A DNA stretch of 64,000 nt from Cohnella fermenti. Its GTDB lineage: Bacteria; Bacillota; Bacilli; Paenibacillales; Paenibacillaceae. The notes under the pieces were generated by a model. The model had not been told where the DNA came from and made no database searches. It was given only the letters and a program-made list of their open reading frames with translations. How positions within the stretch are numbered: the first letter of the stretch is position 1; each line of letters begins with the position of its first letter. Where the stretch lies: contig NZ_SSOB01000007.1 in assembly GCF_004801405.1 (NCBI RefSeq), forward strand, positions 1 to 64,000. Direction: 5' to 3'. Positions 23,418 to 32,720 of the stretch are shown here, in pieces. The translations under genes were made by a program, and so were the position numbers.

Positions 23418-24521
23418 ATGAACGTGAACTTGGACGCATTAAAAGCGGAACGCGGCAATAAGGAGCCCGAAGAAGGGAAAGGGGCCGCGATACAGTGGCA
23501 TGATCCCCGGAAGCCCCCGTTTCAGATCGTCGGGTTCCCTTGGTTCGACCGGGAAGGCCTCTATCGTCGTCTGCCGAAGGATCCGGCTTATCCGGTTCGC
23601 GAGCCTGTCGACACATTGGCCAATTGCACGGCGGGTGGGCAAGTTCGGTTCCGCACGAACTCTCCGGTCTTGCGGCTGTCCGTCAAGCTGACGGGCTCGG
23701 CGGAAAAGTACCACATGGCCGCCACGGCACAATGCGGCTTCGATTGTTACATCGGCGGCCCGGGCAAGGCAAAGTATGCGAGCACGACCCGGTTCGACGC
23801 CAGCGCAACGCAATACGAGGCGGTTCTCTACGAAGATCTCGAAGAAGAAACGCGCGACGTTACGATTCATTTCCCCCTGTACCAAGGAGTCGAAGAAGTG
23901 CGGATCGGAGTCGCAGAAGGCGCCGAGCTCGCCGTGCCGAATCCGTTCGCGAGCGAGGGCAAGCTGTTGTTCTACGGGACGTCGATTACTCAGGGCGGCT
24001 GCGCCAGCAGGCCAGGCATGGCTTATCCGAGCATCGTCGGGCGCCGGCTGAACCGCGAATGCATCAACCTTGGGTTCTCGGGGAACGGGAAGGGGGAGCC
24101 GGAGCTGGCCCGTCTGATTTGCGAGATCGAGAGCCCCGATCTGCTGGTGTTGAATTATGTGCCGAATGTAAACCCGGACGAGTATCGCGAGACGTTGCCG
24201 GCATTCGTGGACATCGTACGAGCCGCTCGGCCGCGGTTGCCGATTCTCGTCGTCTCCGGCATTCGGTATGCGATGGAGGGGCTCCGACCGTCTCTTCTAC
24301 GTAATCGGACAGAATGCCGAAACTTTGCGCGAGCTTTCGTGGCCGGGAGAAGGACGGCCGGCGATTCGGCGATTTCCTTCGTTAACGGGGATACGCTTCT
24401 TGGCCGGGAGTACGAGGACTGCACGGTCGACGGCGTCCATCCGACGGACCTCGGTTTCCGGCGGATAGGAGATCGCTTGGCCAAGGAGATCGACGGAATG
24501 CTGAAGGGGCTATCGAGATAG
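23418..24521 (+). CDS. SGNH/GDSL hydrolase, probable carbohydrate esterase
   Basis: Protein of 367 aa. The N-terminal domain (about 20-180) is a beta-sandwich as found before many SGNH esterases; the catalytic domain starts with L-L-F-Y-G-T-S-I-T-Q-G-G (block I, nucleophile Ser), continues with N-L-G-F-S-G-N-G-K-G-E (block II Gly/Asn) and ends with D-G-V-H-P-T-D-L-G (block V Asp and His). Such enzymes deacetylate oligosaccharides. ATG 23418 follows AAAGGGG closely. There is no signal peptide, so it acts in the cytoplasm. Its first 17 residues (MNVNLDALKAERG, then N-K-E-P) closely resemble the start of the unrelated RraA-like protein at 35886. It heads an operon with the propeller protein and the acyltransferase. 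Confidence 0.88.
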   Translation: MNVNLDALKAERGNKEPEEGKGAAIQWHDPRKPPFQIVGFPWFDREGLYRRLPKDPAYPVREPVDTLANCTAGGQVRFRTNSPVLRLSVKLTGSAEKYHMAATAQCGFDCYIGGPGKAKYASTTRFDASATQYEAVLYEDLEEETRDVTIHFPLYQGVEEVRIGVAEGAELAVPNPFASEGKLLFYGTSITQGGCASRPGMAYPSIVGRRLNRECINLGFSGNGKGEPELARLICEIESPDLLVLNYVPNVNPDEYRETLPAFVDIVRAARPRLPILVVSGIRYAMEGLRPSLLRNRTECRNFARAFVAGRRTAGDSAISFVNGDTLLGREYEDCTVDGVHPTDLGFRRIGDRLAKEIDGMLKGLSR

Positions 24522-24560
24522 CCAATCGTACCCAACTTCATGCGGAAGAGAGGGACTGTC

Positions 24561-25790
24561 ATGACAAAGAACGAGCAAGCCGATTTTATCCGTTCTTTCC
24601 CTATTAAAGACCGTTGGTGCGTGCACAGTTACTATACGTTAAGCCCTTATGCTCCGGACGGTTCGGGGCGGATTCTCCTTGCGGGCGGCGACTTGGAACG
24701 ACAAGCGGGCGAGGTTGTGATTGTCTCCGAGGCGGGCGAAGTGCTGGAGCGGTTCGGAGAAACCGCGCTTCATTCAGGTTTCTTCCATACGGGACTATGG
24801 CAGACCTGGAGCCCGGACGGCCGCTATGTTTACTACCAGAGCGGAACCCTGAATCGGCCTCGAATCGTAAGGCGCGAGCTCGAGAGCGGGGAAGAACGGA
24901 CGATGGAGGGGGACATGGAAGGGGCTCCGCCGTTTGGCGAGCCGATCGTATCCGGCCTCATGGGGATGCTGTATGCGGCAGGATATGGAACCGGCCGGTT
25001 TCAGCCCGGGATGGCTCCGGTCCCGTTCCAACGAAGGGGAGAGCACGGCTTGTTCCGCTTTGCCTTCGAGGAGAAGGAGGCGATCCAGCCCTTGCTGCTT
25101 AGCGCAGCCGACGTGCTGGAACGGCATCCGGACCGGGAACGTCTGCTGCGGAGCGACCGCGAAATTAAGGCCAGGTTGGGCGAAAAGGACGGGTTGACGC
25201 TGATGTGTTACTGCGTGAGGTGGAATCGGGACGGCAGCCGGCTGCTGTTCTACTTCGGCAATCACGCCGTCGATCGGAGCCGGGAGGAGCCGAGGCTGAG
25301 TTACGTCTTTACGGCGGACAAGCACTTGCAGAACCTCCGCCTAGCCGTGGATATGAGCTATGGCCGGCCAGGCGTGCATTGGTCGTGGCATCCGGACGGA
25401 GAGCATCTGATCGGCTACGGTCCCGATCCGGAAGACGAGAGGCGAATGTGCCTGGCTCAAGTCCGATACGACGGCAGCGGGTACCGCAAGCTTAGCGCCA
25501 ACGCGAGCGGCGGACATCCCGGGATTTCGCCCGCAGACTACAATCTGCTCGTCACCGACACAGGAGGAATCCCCGGCGAAGTGCTGTTTATCGACGTCAG
25601 GACGGATGAGGTCCTCCGCAGCGTGAAGCTGCCCCGGGTGCTGGGCGCCAGCGAACCGCCGGGACGCAATCGATACCGGGTATGCCATCATCCGGTATTC
25701 TCTGCGGACGGAAGCAAACTGATCGTCAACACGCTGCCCGGAGACCACGCGGCGGTATGCGAAATCAACGTCGCCGAGGTGCTGAGATGA
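24561..25790 (+). CDS. PD40-type beta-propeller protein, oligogalacturonide lyase-like
   Basis: Soluble protein of 409 aa with at least four blade signatures spaced along it: T-W-S-P-D-G-R-Y-V-Y, R-W-N-R-D-G-S-R-L-L-F, S-W-H-P-D-G-E-H-L-I-G and V-F-S-A-D-G-S-K-L-I-V. This is the TolB/PD40 propeller pattern also seen in PL22 oligogalacturonide lyases, which have similar length. Catalytic His/metal residues of PL22 could not be confirmed by eye, so the enzymatic call is tentative. ATG 24561 follows AGAGAGGGAC. It overlaps the acyltransferase by 4 bases, so the two are made together. Confidence 0.65.
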   Translation: MTKNEQADFIRSFPIKDRWCVHSYYTLSPYAPDGSGRILLAGGDLERQAGEVVIVSEAGEVLERFGETALHSGFFHTGLWQTWSPDGRYVYYQSGTLNRPRIVRRELESGEERTMEGDMEGAPPFGEPIVSGLMGMLYAAGYGTGRFQPGMAPVPFQRRGEHGLFRFAFEEKEAIQPLLLSAADVLERHPDRERLLRSDREIKARLGEKDGLTLMCYCVRWNRDGSRLLFYFGNHAVDRSREEPRLSYVFTADKHLQNLRLAVDMSYGRPGVHWSWHPDGEHLIGYGPDPEDERRMCLAQVRYDGSGYRKLSANASGGHPGISPADYNLLVTDTGGIPGEVLFIDVRTDEVLRSVKLPRVLGASEPPGRNRYRVCHHPVFSADGSKLIVNTLPGDHAAVCEINVAEVLR

Positions 25791-26386
25791 GCATATGGTC
25801 GTTGCTTGCCGGCGGCTACAGCATGCCCGACCAACAAACGTGGGGGAGAAGGCTGGCCCTCAAATATGGGTACTGGCTGGCTTCCCGGCATTCCCGTGTC
25901 GAAGCGCATCCGACCTGTCGGATCAGTCCCGAAGCTTGGGTGAATCCGCGAGAGGGCGCGATTCGGATCGGAGAGGATTCCAGCATCGCGCTGGGCGTGC
26001 TGTTGCAAGGGAACGTCTCGATCGGGCGCAATTGCTCGATCCAAGCGTATTCCAACATCGTGGGCTACGGGGCGTCGGACGATCCGTCCGGCCGGATCAC
26101 GATCGGCAACGACGTGCGAATTGCGTCGCATGCGATCATCATCGCGGGCAATCACCGCTTCGACGATCCGGATCGGCCGATTCGAATGCAGGGTGTCGAC
26201 ATCACGGCGATCACGATCGAGGATGACGTTTGGATTGCCGGCAGGGTGAATATTACGGCCGGCGTGACGATCGGACGAGGCTCGGTCATCGGCGGCGGCT
26301 CCGTCGTCACCCGGGACATTCCGCCTTACAGCGTCGCGGTCGGCGTCCCCGCCAAGGTTGTCAAACGAAGAAGAGCAAGCGAATAA
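25787..26386 (+). CDS. hexapeptide-repeat O-acetyltransferase
   Basis: Acyltransferase of the left-handed beta-helix family, 199 aa. Hexapeptide repeats run from about residue 60 to 185 (I-R-I-G-E-D, V-S-I-G-R-N, I-T-I-G-N-D, G-V-T-I-G-R-G-S-V-I-G-G-G-S-V-V), with the catalytic-type His in A-G-N-H-R-F and the end sequence G-V-P-A-K-V-V-K-R. It resembles sugar O-acetyltransferases (WbbJ/maltose-type). The start overlaps the stop of the propeller gene (ATGA). Together with an SGNH esterase in the same operon it points to handling of acetylated sugars. Confidence 0.88.
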   Translation: MSIWSLLAGGYSMPDQQTWGRRLALKYGYWLASRHSRVEAHPTCRISPEAWVNPREGAIRIGEDSSIALGVLLQGNVSIGRNCSIQAYSNIVGYGASDDPSGRITIGNDVRIASHAIIIAGNHRFDDPDRPIRMQGVDITAITIEDDVWIAGRVNITAGVTIGRGSVIGGGSVVTRDIPPYSVAVGVPAKVVKRRRASE

Positions 26387-26397
26387 GAGAGTACTGG

Positions 26398-26445
26398 AAG
26401 GCAGTCATCCCTCAAGCGAGGGGAGACTGCCTTTGCTTATTTTTG
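26398..26445 (+). terminator. terminator of the SGNH operon
   Basis: AAGGCAGTC / GACTGCCTT (26398-26406 / 26425-26433) followed by TGCTTATTTTT, 11 bases past the acyltransferase stop. Confidence 0.8.
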
Positions 26446-26645
26446 CGGGAGCGGGCGGACTGCAAAAAAGTGCAGCGGCAGGAATGAACATTTTTGCCGT
26501 AGCGGTGCGGCGGCGCCTCGAACAGCCGAAGCCAGCGGCTTCTCGGCCGGATGGACGGGGCAAAAGAGTCGCGTAGACGATGCGGCGTTTCCTGCCGTAA
26601 ATTAGAGCTACCACCGGTGGAAATGACGTTTCAGGAGGGGTGAAC

Positions 26646-27620
26646 ATGGGCAGAGCGGCGGTAACCGTCGAGCAGAACGGCAAACGACAGCAACCATACG
26701 GAACGGGAACGCGCGCCCAGCGAACCGTCCGCATGCTTATTCGCGATCGATACTTATATTTCCTCGCGCTTCCAGGCATCGCGTTTTTCATTCTTTTCAA
26801 ATACGTTCCGATGTGGGGGCTGATCATCGCCTTCAAAGATTTTTCGCCCTACGTCGGCATGTGGCAAAGCAACTGGGTGGGGTTTGAGCATTTTCGACGG
26901 TTTTTCGGCAACGACGATTTTTACTTGTTGCTCCGCAACACGCTGGCGATCAGCAGTTTGAATCTGCTGCTTTTCTTCCCGGCGCCGATTCTGGTCTCCA
27001 TTATGTTGAACGAAGTTCGGCACCGGGTTTACAAACGGGTCGTGCAAACGGTCATTTATTTTCCGCATTTTCTATCCTGGGTCATCATCGCCGGGATCAG
27101 CTTCATCATGCTAGGACAGGCGGATGGCGTCATCAACGGGATTCTGGAGACGATCGGCCTGGAGAAAATCCCGTTTCTGACTTCCCCCTCGCTGTTCTGG
27201 CCGATGCTAACCCTTCAGAATATCTGGAAGGATGTCGGATGGGGAACGATCATCTTTCTCGCGGCCATGTCCGGAATCGATCCTACGCTGTACGAAGCGG
27301 CCAGAATGGATGGGGCAGGGCGATTTAAGCAGATTTTCCACGTAACGATCCCCGGCATTCGGAACGTCATTATGATCTTGTTCATCCTCAAGCTCGGCGA
27401 AGTGATGGATGTCGGTTTCGAGCAGGTCTTCCTGATGGGGAACGCGGCGGTATCGAACGTGGCCGAAGTATTCGACACGTTCGTCTATCGGAACGGCGTG
27501 CTGAACGGGGAGTTCAGCTATACGGCTACGGTAGGCCTGTTCAAGTCCATCGTCGGGCTCGTTCTGGTCGTGACGGCCAATAAGCTGGCGAAGATGGCCG
27601 GCCAGGACGGTCTATATTGA
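26646..27620 (+). CDS. LplB-like ABC transporter permease
   Basis: Inner-membrane permease of 324 aa in the LplB/YteP group used for oligo-uronides and other complex sugars. Six transmembrane helices; the first is preceded by R-D-R-Y-L-Y-F-L-A-L-P-G. Typical segments are F-K-Y-V-P-M-W-G-L-I-I-A-F-K-D-F, Y-F-P-H-F-L-S-W-V-I and the EAA loop Y-E-A-A-R-M-D-G-A-G. A strong AGGAGGGG serves either GTG 26640 or ATG 26646. First gene of the transporter operon (LplB, LplC, SBP, AraC), 14 bases from the next. Confidence 0.93.
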   Translation: MGRAAVTVEQNGKRQQPYGTGTRAQRTVRMLIRDRYLYFLALPGIAFFILFKYVPMWGLIIAFKDFSPYVGMWQSNWVGFEHFRRFFGNDDFYLLLRNTLAISSLNLLLFFPAPILVSIMLNEVRHRVYKRVVQTVIYFPHFLSWVIIAGISFIMLGQADGVINGILETIGLEKIPFLTSPSLFWPMLTLQNIWKDVGWGTIIFLAAMSGIDPTLYEAARMDGAGRFKQIFHVTIPGIRNVIMILFILKLGEVMDVGFEQVFLMGNAAVSNVAEVFDTFVYRNGVLNGEFSYTATVGLFKSIVGLVLVVTANKLAKMAGQDGLY

Positions 27621-27633
27621 GGAGGTGCAAGTC

Positions 27634-28509
27634 ATGACCCAAACATCGTTATCGGAAAAGCTGTTCGACCGGATCAACCTGCTGCTGCTTGCGCTGCTCT
27701 CTCTGGCGATGCTTTTTCCGATATACTATGTCGTATGCGTTTCGTTTACGGACCCGGCGGAGCACCTGAAGGGCGGGCTCCTGTTCTACCCGAAAGGGCT
27801 TACGCTGGAGAACTATCAGTATTTATTTTCCACCCCCCTATTTCCGCGCGCGATCGGGATTTCCGCGTACCTCGCGGTGTTCGGAACGTTGCTCAGCCTG
27901 ATTGTCACTTCCTCGCTGGCTTATTCGCTGTCGCGGAAGCGAATGCTCGGCCGTAAAACGATGCTGAGACTGATCCTGTTGACGATGCTTTTTCATCCCG
28001 GCATTATCCCTAATTATTTGTTGATCCGGGATCTGGACTTGATCAATTCGCTCTGGGCGCTTATATTGCCGGCGCTGAGCAGCGGTTGGAACGTGTTTCT
28101 GATGAAGGGGTTCTTCGATAATATCCCGGACGGGCTGGAGGAGGCGGCGGTGATCGACGGCTGCAACGACATTCAAGTCTGGTGGCGGATCATTCTGCCG
28201 CTGTCGCTGCCAGCGATCGCGACCTTCGGCTTGTTCTTCGCGGTTGCTTATTGGAACGTATTTTTTAACGCTGTGCTATACATCAATGATTTTCAGAAAT
28301 GGCCGCTTCAGCTCGTCCTGCGGCAAATGCTGATCGATTCGAGCACGTCCGTCGGAGGAGGCACGGTGCTTCAGGAAGGTCAGATCATCAACACGGAATC
28401 GCTCAAGATGGCGGCCGTGATCATAGGCTGTCTCCCGATCATGCTCGTGTATCCGTTCCTGCAGAAGCACTTCGCCAAAGGCGTGCTTGTCGGTTCGGTC
28501 AAAGGATAA
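27634..28509 (+). CDS. LplC-like ABC transporter permease
   Basis: Inner-membrane permease of 291 aa, six transmembrane helices, LplC/YtcP group. Landmarks: V-C-V-S-F-T-D-P, the EAA loop L-E-E-A-A-V-I-D-G-C-N-D and the C-terminal F-A-K-G-V-L-V-G-S-V-K-G. GGAGGTG sits 7 bases before ATG 27634. Partner of the LplB-like permease; uses a shared ATPase encoded elsewhere. Confidence 0.93.
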   Translation: MTQTSLSEKLFDRINLLLLALLSLAMLFPIYYVVCVSFTDPAEHLKGGLLFYPKGLTLENYQYLFSTPLFPRAIGISAYLAVFGTLLSLIVTSSLAYSLSRKRMLGRKTMLRLILLTMLFHPGIIPNYLLIRDLDLINSLWALILPALSSGWNVFLMKGFFDNIPDGLEEAAVIDGCNDIQVWWRIILPLSLPAIATFGLFFAVAYWNVFFNAVLYINDFQKWPLQLVLRQMLIDSSTSVGGGTVLQEGQIINTESLKMAAVIIGCLPIMLVYPFLQKHFAKGVLVGSVKG

Positions 28510-28549
28510 GAACAAATAATCCAGAAACCTATAAGGGGAGAGTAGATCA

Positions 28550-30139
28550 ATGAAATCGAAGTTGCCTTATTCCGCAGGGAAGTTGTCTCTTATTCTGTTG
28601 TCCTTCGCGCTCGCCGGCGGAGCCTTGCTGTCGGCCTGCAGCCAAAACTCCGACGGGAGCGACGCTTCCGGCAGCCCGTCGGCAGGCGCCTCGGCAAGTG
28701 CCTCCGCGAGCTCCGAGCCGCCGACGCCGATCAGCATCATGACGACCTTCTTCGGCGACGAGCCGCCCGGACCGGACAACGTCGTGATCAAGGAGATCGA
28801 GAAAAGGACGAACACGAAGCTGAATATCACTTGGGTGTCGTCGAACAGCTACAACGAGAAGGTCAACGTGACGCTCGCTTCCGGAGATTTTCCCGATTTG
28901 ACGCTCATCCTCGACAATTTCGCCCAGAACGTCAGAACGATGGCCGCACAAGGAGCTTTCTGGGACCTGGAGCCGTATATCAAGGATTATCCGAACCTGA
29001 TGGAGTATCCGCAGGAAGCTTGGGATAATTCGCGTTACCAGGACGGGAAAATCTATTCCATTCCCCGCGTCCGCGGTCTGGATACCGGAATGGTTGCCGT
29101 TCGCAAGGATTGGCTGGATCGGCTCGGTATGGAGCCGCCGCAAACGACGGATGAGCTGTACGAGGTCATGAAGGCATTCACGACCGGCGACCCGGACGGC
29201 AACGGAACGGCGGATACGGTCGGCCTCGTCGGCTACATCAGCGCGGACGGCTTGAACCTGGGCTCCTTTAACTCTATTCTGAATACGTTCCAGGGCGCGA
29301 ACGGCGGTTGGAAAATCGACGGCAACGGCAATCTCGTCAACATGACGACCGATCCGTCGACCAAGGAGGCGCTTGCGTGGATGCGCAAAGCCTATGAGGA
29401 AGGGCTGATCCACAAAGATTTCGCGACTCTCAAAAATACGCAGGCGCGAGAAATCGTCATGGCCGGCAAAGCGGGCGTCAACTTCGAGCCTGTCTCCGGC
29501 TCCTGGGTGATGACGGAAGGCGTCCGCAAGATCGATCCGCAAGGCGACATGCTGCCGCTCGTCTCGTTAACGAATCCCAAAGGCGAGCAGTACGTCGGGA
29601 AAGGAATCGGGTATTACGGCACGTTCGTCATTCCGAAAACCGTGTCGGAGGAGAAAATGAAGAAGATTCTCTCCTTCTTCGACTATGGCGCTTCGCCGGA
29701 AGGCTACGAGCTGGGCGCTTACGGCTTCGCGGACGTTCACTTTACGAAGGACGGCGACTTCTATCAGCAGACGGAGCAGGCCAAGAAGGACATCGTCTCG
29801 ACTTCGGCATTCGGCCAGGTGTTCACCCGATTTAATAAATACGCTTATGCGGTAGCGCCGAACGTGTCGACCGATTACTACGAACGGAGCAAAGGGATCA
29901 TCGATCAAATCAGCGAGATCAGCGTGAGCGACCCGACGAACGGACTGTACTCCGAGACCTGGAGCAAGTACCGCAACGAATGGTTGAAGAAAACGACCGA
30001 TCTTCAGGTTAAAATCATTCTTGGCAGCGTGTCGCTCGAAAGCTGGGATGACTACGCGGCCAAGCTCGCGGAGGACACGAACTGGATCAAATCGATCCAG
30101 GAGCTAAACGACGCGTACAAGACAAAAAAAGGCCAGTAA
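28550..30139 (+). CDS. LplA-like extracellular substrate-binding lipoprotein
   Basis: Sugar-binding lipoprotein of 529 aa, the large LplA-type SBP. Signal peptide with lipobox L-S-A-C (Cys30), a Ser/Ala/Gly-rich linker, then I-M-T-T-F-F and the usual motifs N-V-V-I-K-E-I-E-K, G-D-F-P-D-L and Y-S-I-P-R-V-R-G. GGGGAGAG precedes the ATG. It feeds the LplB/LplC permeases just upstream; the region further down encodes the lyase and hydrolase that act on the imported oligosaccharide. Confidence 0.93.
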   Translation: MKSKLPYSAGKLSLILLSFALAGGALLSACSQNSDGSDASGSPSAGASASASASSEPPTPISIMTTFFGDEPPGPDNVVIKEIEKRTNTKLNITWVSSNSYNEKVNVTLASGDFPDLTLILDNFAQNVRTMAAQGAFWDLEPYIKDYPNLMEYPQEAWDNSRYQDGKIYSIPRVRGLDTGMVAVRKDWLDRLGMEPPQTTDELYEVMKAFTTGDPDGNGTADTVGLVGYISADGLNLGSFNSILNTFQGANGGWKIDGNGNLVNMTTDPSTKEALAWMRKAYEEGLIHKDFATLKNTQAREIVMAGKAGVNFEPVSGSWVMTEGVRKIDPQGDMLPLVSLTNPKGEQYVGKGIGYYGTFVIPKTVSEEKMKKILSFFDYGASPEGYELGAYGFADVHFTKDGDFYQQTEQAKKDIVSTSAFGQVFTRFNKYAYAVAPNVSTDYYERSKGIIDQISEISVSDPTNGLYSETWSKYRNEWLKKTTDLQVKIILGSVSLESWDDYAAKLAEDTNWIKSIQELNDAYKTKKGQ

Positions 30140-30179
30140 GCCTCGGCTAAAACATAAGACAAAGGATGGACGGATCGTC

Positions 30180-32504
30180 ATGCGAAGACTGAACCTGAAC
30201 TATTATCAGAAAAACTTACTCGTGATGTTCATGGTGACTTGTCTTCCCATGGCGATCATTGCCATCAGCAATTATATCGTCGGCGTCGGACAAATCGAAT
30301 CCGAAATCAACCGGAACCACCGGTCTCAGCTCAGGCAAATCAATCAAACGATGGAGAGTCAGTTGTCCCACCTGGAGACCATCGGGAACCAGTGGGCCTT
30401 CAATCCGATTTTTAACGCGGAATTGACGGAAGGCGATTTGCGGAAGAAGCCGGGTACGACCCGGGATTTGTTGGCGTCGCTGCGGATTCTGAACGAGTCC
30501 AATCCGTTGATCGGCAACGCAGTGCTGTATTTGGAGAAGGATAATCTGGTCGTGTCGGACGAGGAAGGCATCAACGAGATCATGGATGACGCCGCGCGCC
30601 AATCGTACCGAGAGCTGTTGGACAGGGAGCCGACGCTCTTCTGGTGGGAGGAGCCGGTCAGCACCCTGAAGTATAAAAACACGGTGAATATCGCTCTCGT
30701 GCATAAGGTAGCGGGAACGGATGGCGTACCGTTCGGGGCCATCATTCTGTTCCTGGAGAAGACGAGGCTGGACGAATGGTTGTCCGCGCTTAATCCCGAC
30801 GGCGAAGGGGCCTCTCTAATTTTGAAGGGGAACGGCGATTGGGTGACGAACGGCAGAGCGGGAGGAGCGGCCTTCACCGAGCTCGACGAGGCGGTGAGAA
30901 CGAAAGCGATTGAGGATTGGCAGGACGACGGGGATTTCCTTCTGAAGCAGAACGGAGTGGATTACTCCGTATCGGTCGGCAATGTCTCGCGGATCGGCTG
31001 GAAGTACGTGGTCGCGACGCCGATCTCAAAGCTGACGGCCCCGGTTATTCTTGTCTCCAAGCTTGGTCTTGCCGTCAGCTTGCTCGGTCTTGCGATTGCT
31101 GTCGCTCTGACCTGGCTCGCCTCGCGGAGCATCTATCGGCCGGTGAAGAAACTGGTCGGCGTGTTCAAGGAAGGCGCGGTAGGTGCGACCTGGAGCGATA
31201 AGAAGGATGAGTTCCAATTCATCGAAGGGAAGTGGCGCAACTTAATTCACGAAAGCCGACAGTTGAACGTGAAGCTGGAGCAGAGCAGCCAGACGCTGAA
31301 GGAAGGATTTTATCTACAGTTGCTTCAGGGCCACATGGGCTTCTTCTCCGAGTCGGAGCTGAAGGAGCGGATGGCGATGCACGGCTGGAGCCCCGAGGAC
31401 AAAGGGTTCGCGATCATGCTGCTCAGAATGGACGGCATCGCCGATGCCAAGGGCAAGTTCTATGAAGGAGACGAGCAGCTCGCCACCTTCGCCGCCGTCA
31501 ACATTACGCAGGACGTGCTCAGAAGCCAGTCCGTGGAGGCCGAGGTCGTCAATTTTTACGATCTCTCGTTCGCGGTCGTTCTATCGTTTCCGGAAGAGAG
31601 GACCAGGGAGCGGATCAAGAGCGATTTGTTCCATCTGTCCGGACAATTGATCGACATTCTGACTCGATTTACGAGGCTGCGCTTCACGGTCGGAGTAGGC
31701 AAGCTTGTCCATCTTGCTCAGGATATTTATATCTCTCTGGAAGAGGTGCGCGAGGCGCTGCGTTTCCGGGACCTCGGCAAGCACGAGCAGATCATCGACA
31801 TGGATAATGTATTGCCTCACGAATCGGTGAGGGTACAATATCCGTTCGAGGCGGAATCCGAAATCATTCAGGCGTTGAAGCTGGGGATGGAGGAGGAAGT
31901 TGGAGATCTGCTGGAGCGGTTCGTGGAGGAACTGAGACAAAGCCAGGGCAAGGAGCTGCTATTCCAGCAGGGCATGCTGCAACTGCTTGGAAGCATCCTG
32001 CACGCACTGTTGAAGTCGGGGGCTAATCCGGCAGCGTTGCTTCGCGGCGGCAATCTGTACGAACAGCTCAGCGCGGCCAAGGATCCCGACGAAATGCTGA
32101 GATGGATGAAGGGGCGAATTATCGCTCCGTACATCGAGGAGTTGTCTCATACCCGAGAGAGGATGATGCAGAGAATCGTCGACAGGGTCATCGATACGAT
32201 CCGCGACCGATACGCTTCACCGATTTCGCTGGAATCGTGCGCCGACGAGAACGGCGTAACCTCGTATAACCTGAGCAAAGAGTTTAAGCTGTACACGGGA
32301 ATCAATTTTATCGATTATTTGACGAACGTTCGCCTGGAGAAAGCGAAGGAGCTGCTTCGAACGACGGATATGAGAATGAACGCAATCGCGGAAGCGGTCG
32401 GCTATCAGCCAACGTATTTTATCCGGCTCTTCAAGAAGATCGAAGGCGTGACGCCGGGGCGATACCGGGATAGCCATGCGGAGGCTGGCGGCGCGGATAC
32501 GTGA
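30180..32504 (+). CDS. membrane-bound AraC regulator with extracellular sensor domain
   Basis: One-component sensor-regulator of 774 aa. Transmembrane helices at about 13-32 and 287-308 flank a dCache-like extracellular sensor; a HAMP-like linker and a long cytoplasmic region follow; the C-terminal AraC HTH (about 665-765) has L-S-K-E-F-K-L-Y-T-G-I-N-F-I-D-Y-L and I-A-E-A-V-G-Y-Q-P-T-Y-F-I-R-L-F-K-K. Such proteins (YtdP/YesS type) sense extracellular sugar and activate the adjacent transport and lyase genes. A 137-bp internal segment (31917-32053) recurs as a fragment at 45379-45515 with about 85% identity. Confidence 0.92.
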   Translation: MRRLNLNYYQKNLLVMFMVTCLPMAIIAISNYIVGVGQIESEINRNHRSQLRQINQTMESQLSHLETIGNQWAFNPIFNAELTEGDLRKKPGTTRDLLASLRILNESNPLIGNAVLYLEKDNLVVSDEEGINEIMDDAARQSYRELLDREPTLFWWEEPVSTLKYKNTVNIALVHKVAGTDGVPFGAIILFLEKTRLDEWLSALNPDGEGASLILKGNGDWVTNGRAGGAAFTELDEAVRTKAIEDWQDDGDFLLKQNGVDYSVSVGNVSRIGWKYVVATPISKLTAPVILVSKLGLAVSLLGLAIAVALTWLASRSIYRPVKKLVGVFKEGAVGATWSDKKDEFQFIEGKWRNLIHESRQLNVKLEQSSQTLKEGFYLQLLQGHMGFFSESELKERMAMHGWSPEDKGFAIMLLRMDGIADAKGKFYEGDEQLATFAAVNITQDVLRSQSVEAEVVNFYDLSFAVVLSFPEERTRERIKSDLFHLSGQLIDILTRFTRLRFTVGVGKLVHLAQDIYISLEEVREALRFRDLGKHEQIIDMDNVLPHESVRVQYPFEAESEIIQALKLGMEEEVGDLLERFVEELRQSQGKELLFQQGMLQLLGSILHALLKSGANPAALLRGGNLYEQLSAAKDPDEMLRWMKGRIIAPYIEELSHTRERMMQRIVDRVIDTIRDRYASPISLESCADENGVTSYNLSKEFKLYTGINFIDYLTNVRLEKAKELLRTTDMRMNAIAEAVGYQPTYFIRLFKKIEGVTPGRYRDSHAEAGGADT

Positions 32505-32555
32505 GCGCAACGTTAAAGAAGGGATAGGGAGGGCCAGTTCCTTCTTCACCTAAAA

Positions 32556-32569
32556 TGTAAACGCTTACG
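32556..32569 (+). promoter_or_regulatory. predicted CcpA binding site (cre)
   Basis: TGTAAACGCTTACG matches the cre consensus TGWAANCGNTNWCA at all but the last position. It lies 165 bases before the GH88/GH105 gene, where a promoter is expected, so carbon catabolite repression of the lyase block is likely. Confidence 0.55.
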
Positions 32570-32720
32570 TATTGAGTGTGAGATTAAGCGAATCGGATAA
32601 ACAATCGTTGTACCTATATGTCGATTATCGATAAATCGCAATAAAATGGGGGTGCAGGAATGAGTCTCCTTGTTTCGAGGGAAGCAAATCCTGCAAATTC
32701 GGAAAGGAGGAACAACCCGA

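Noticed and set aside
28547-29542. 331-codon leftward frame opposite the LplA-like SBP gene
   Set aside because: Arg/Val/His-rich antisense shadow; the SBP with lipobox is real.
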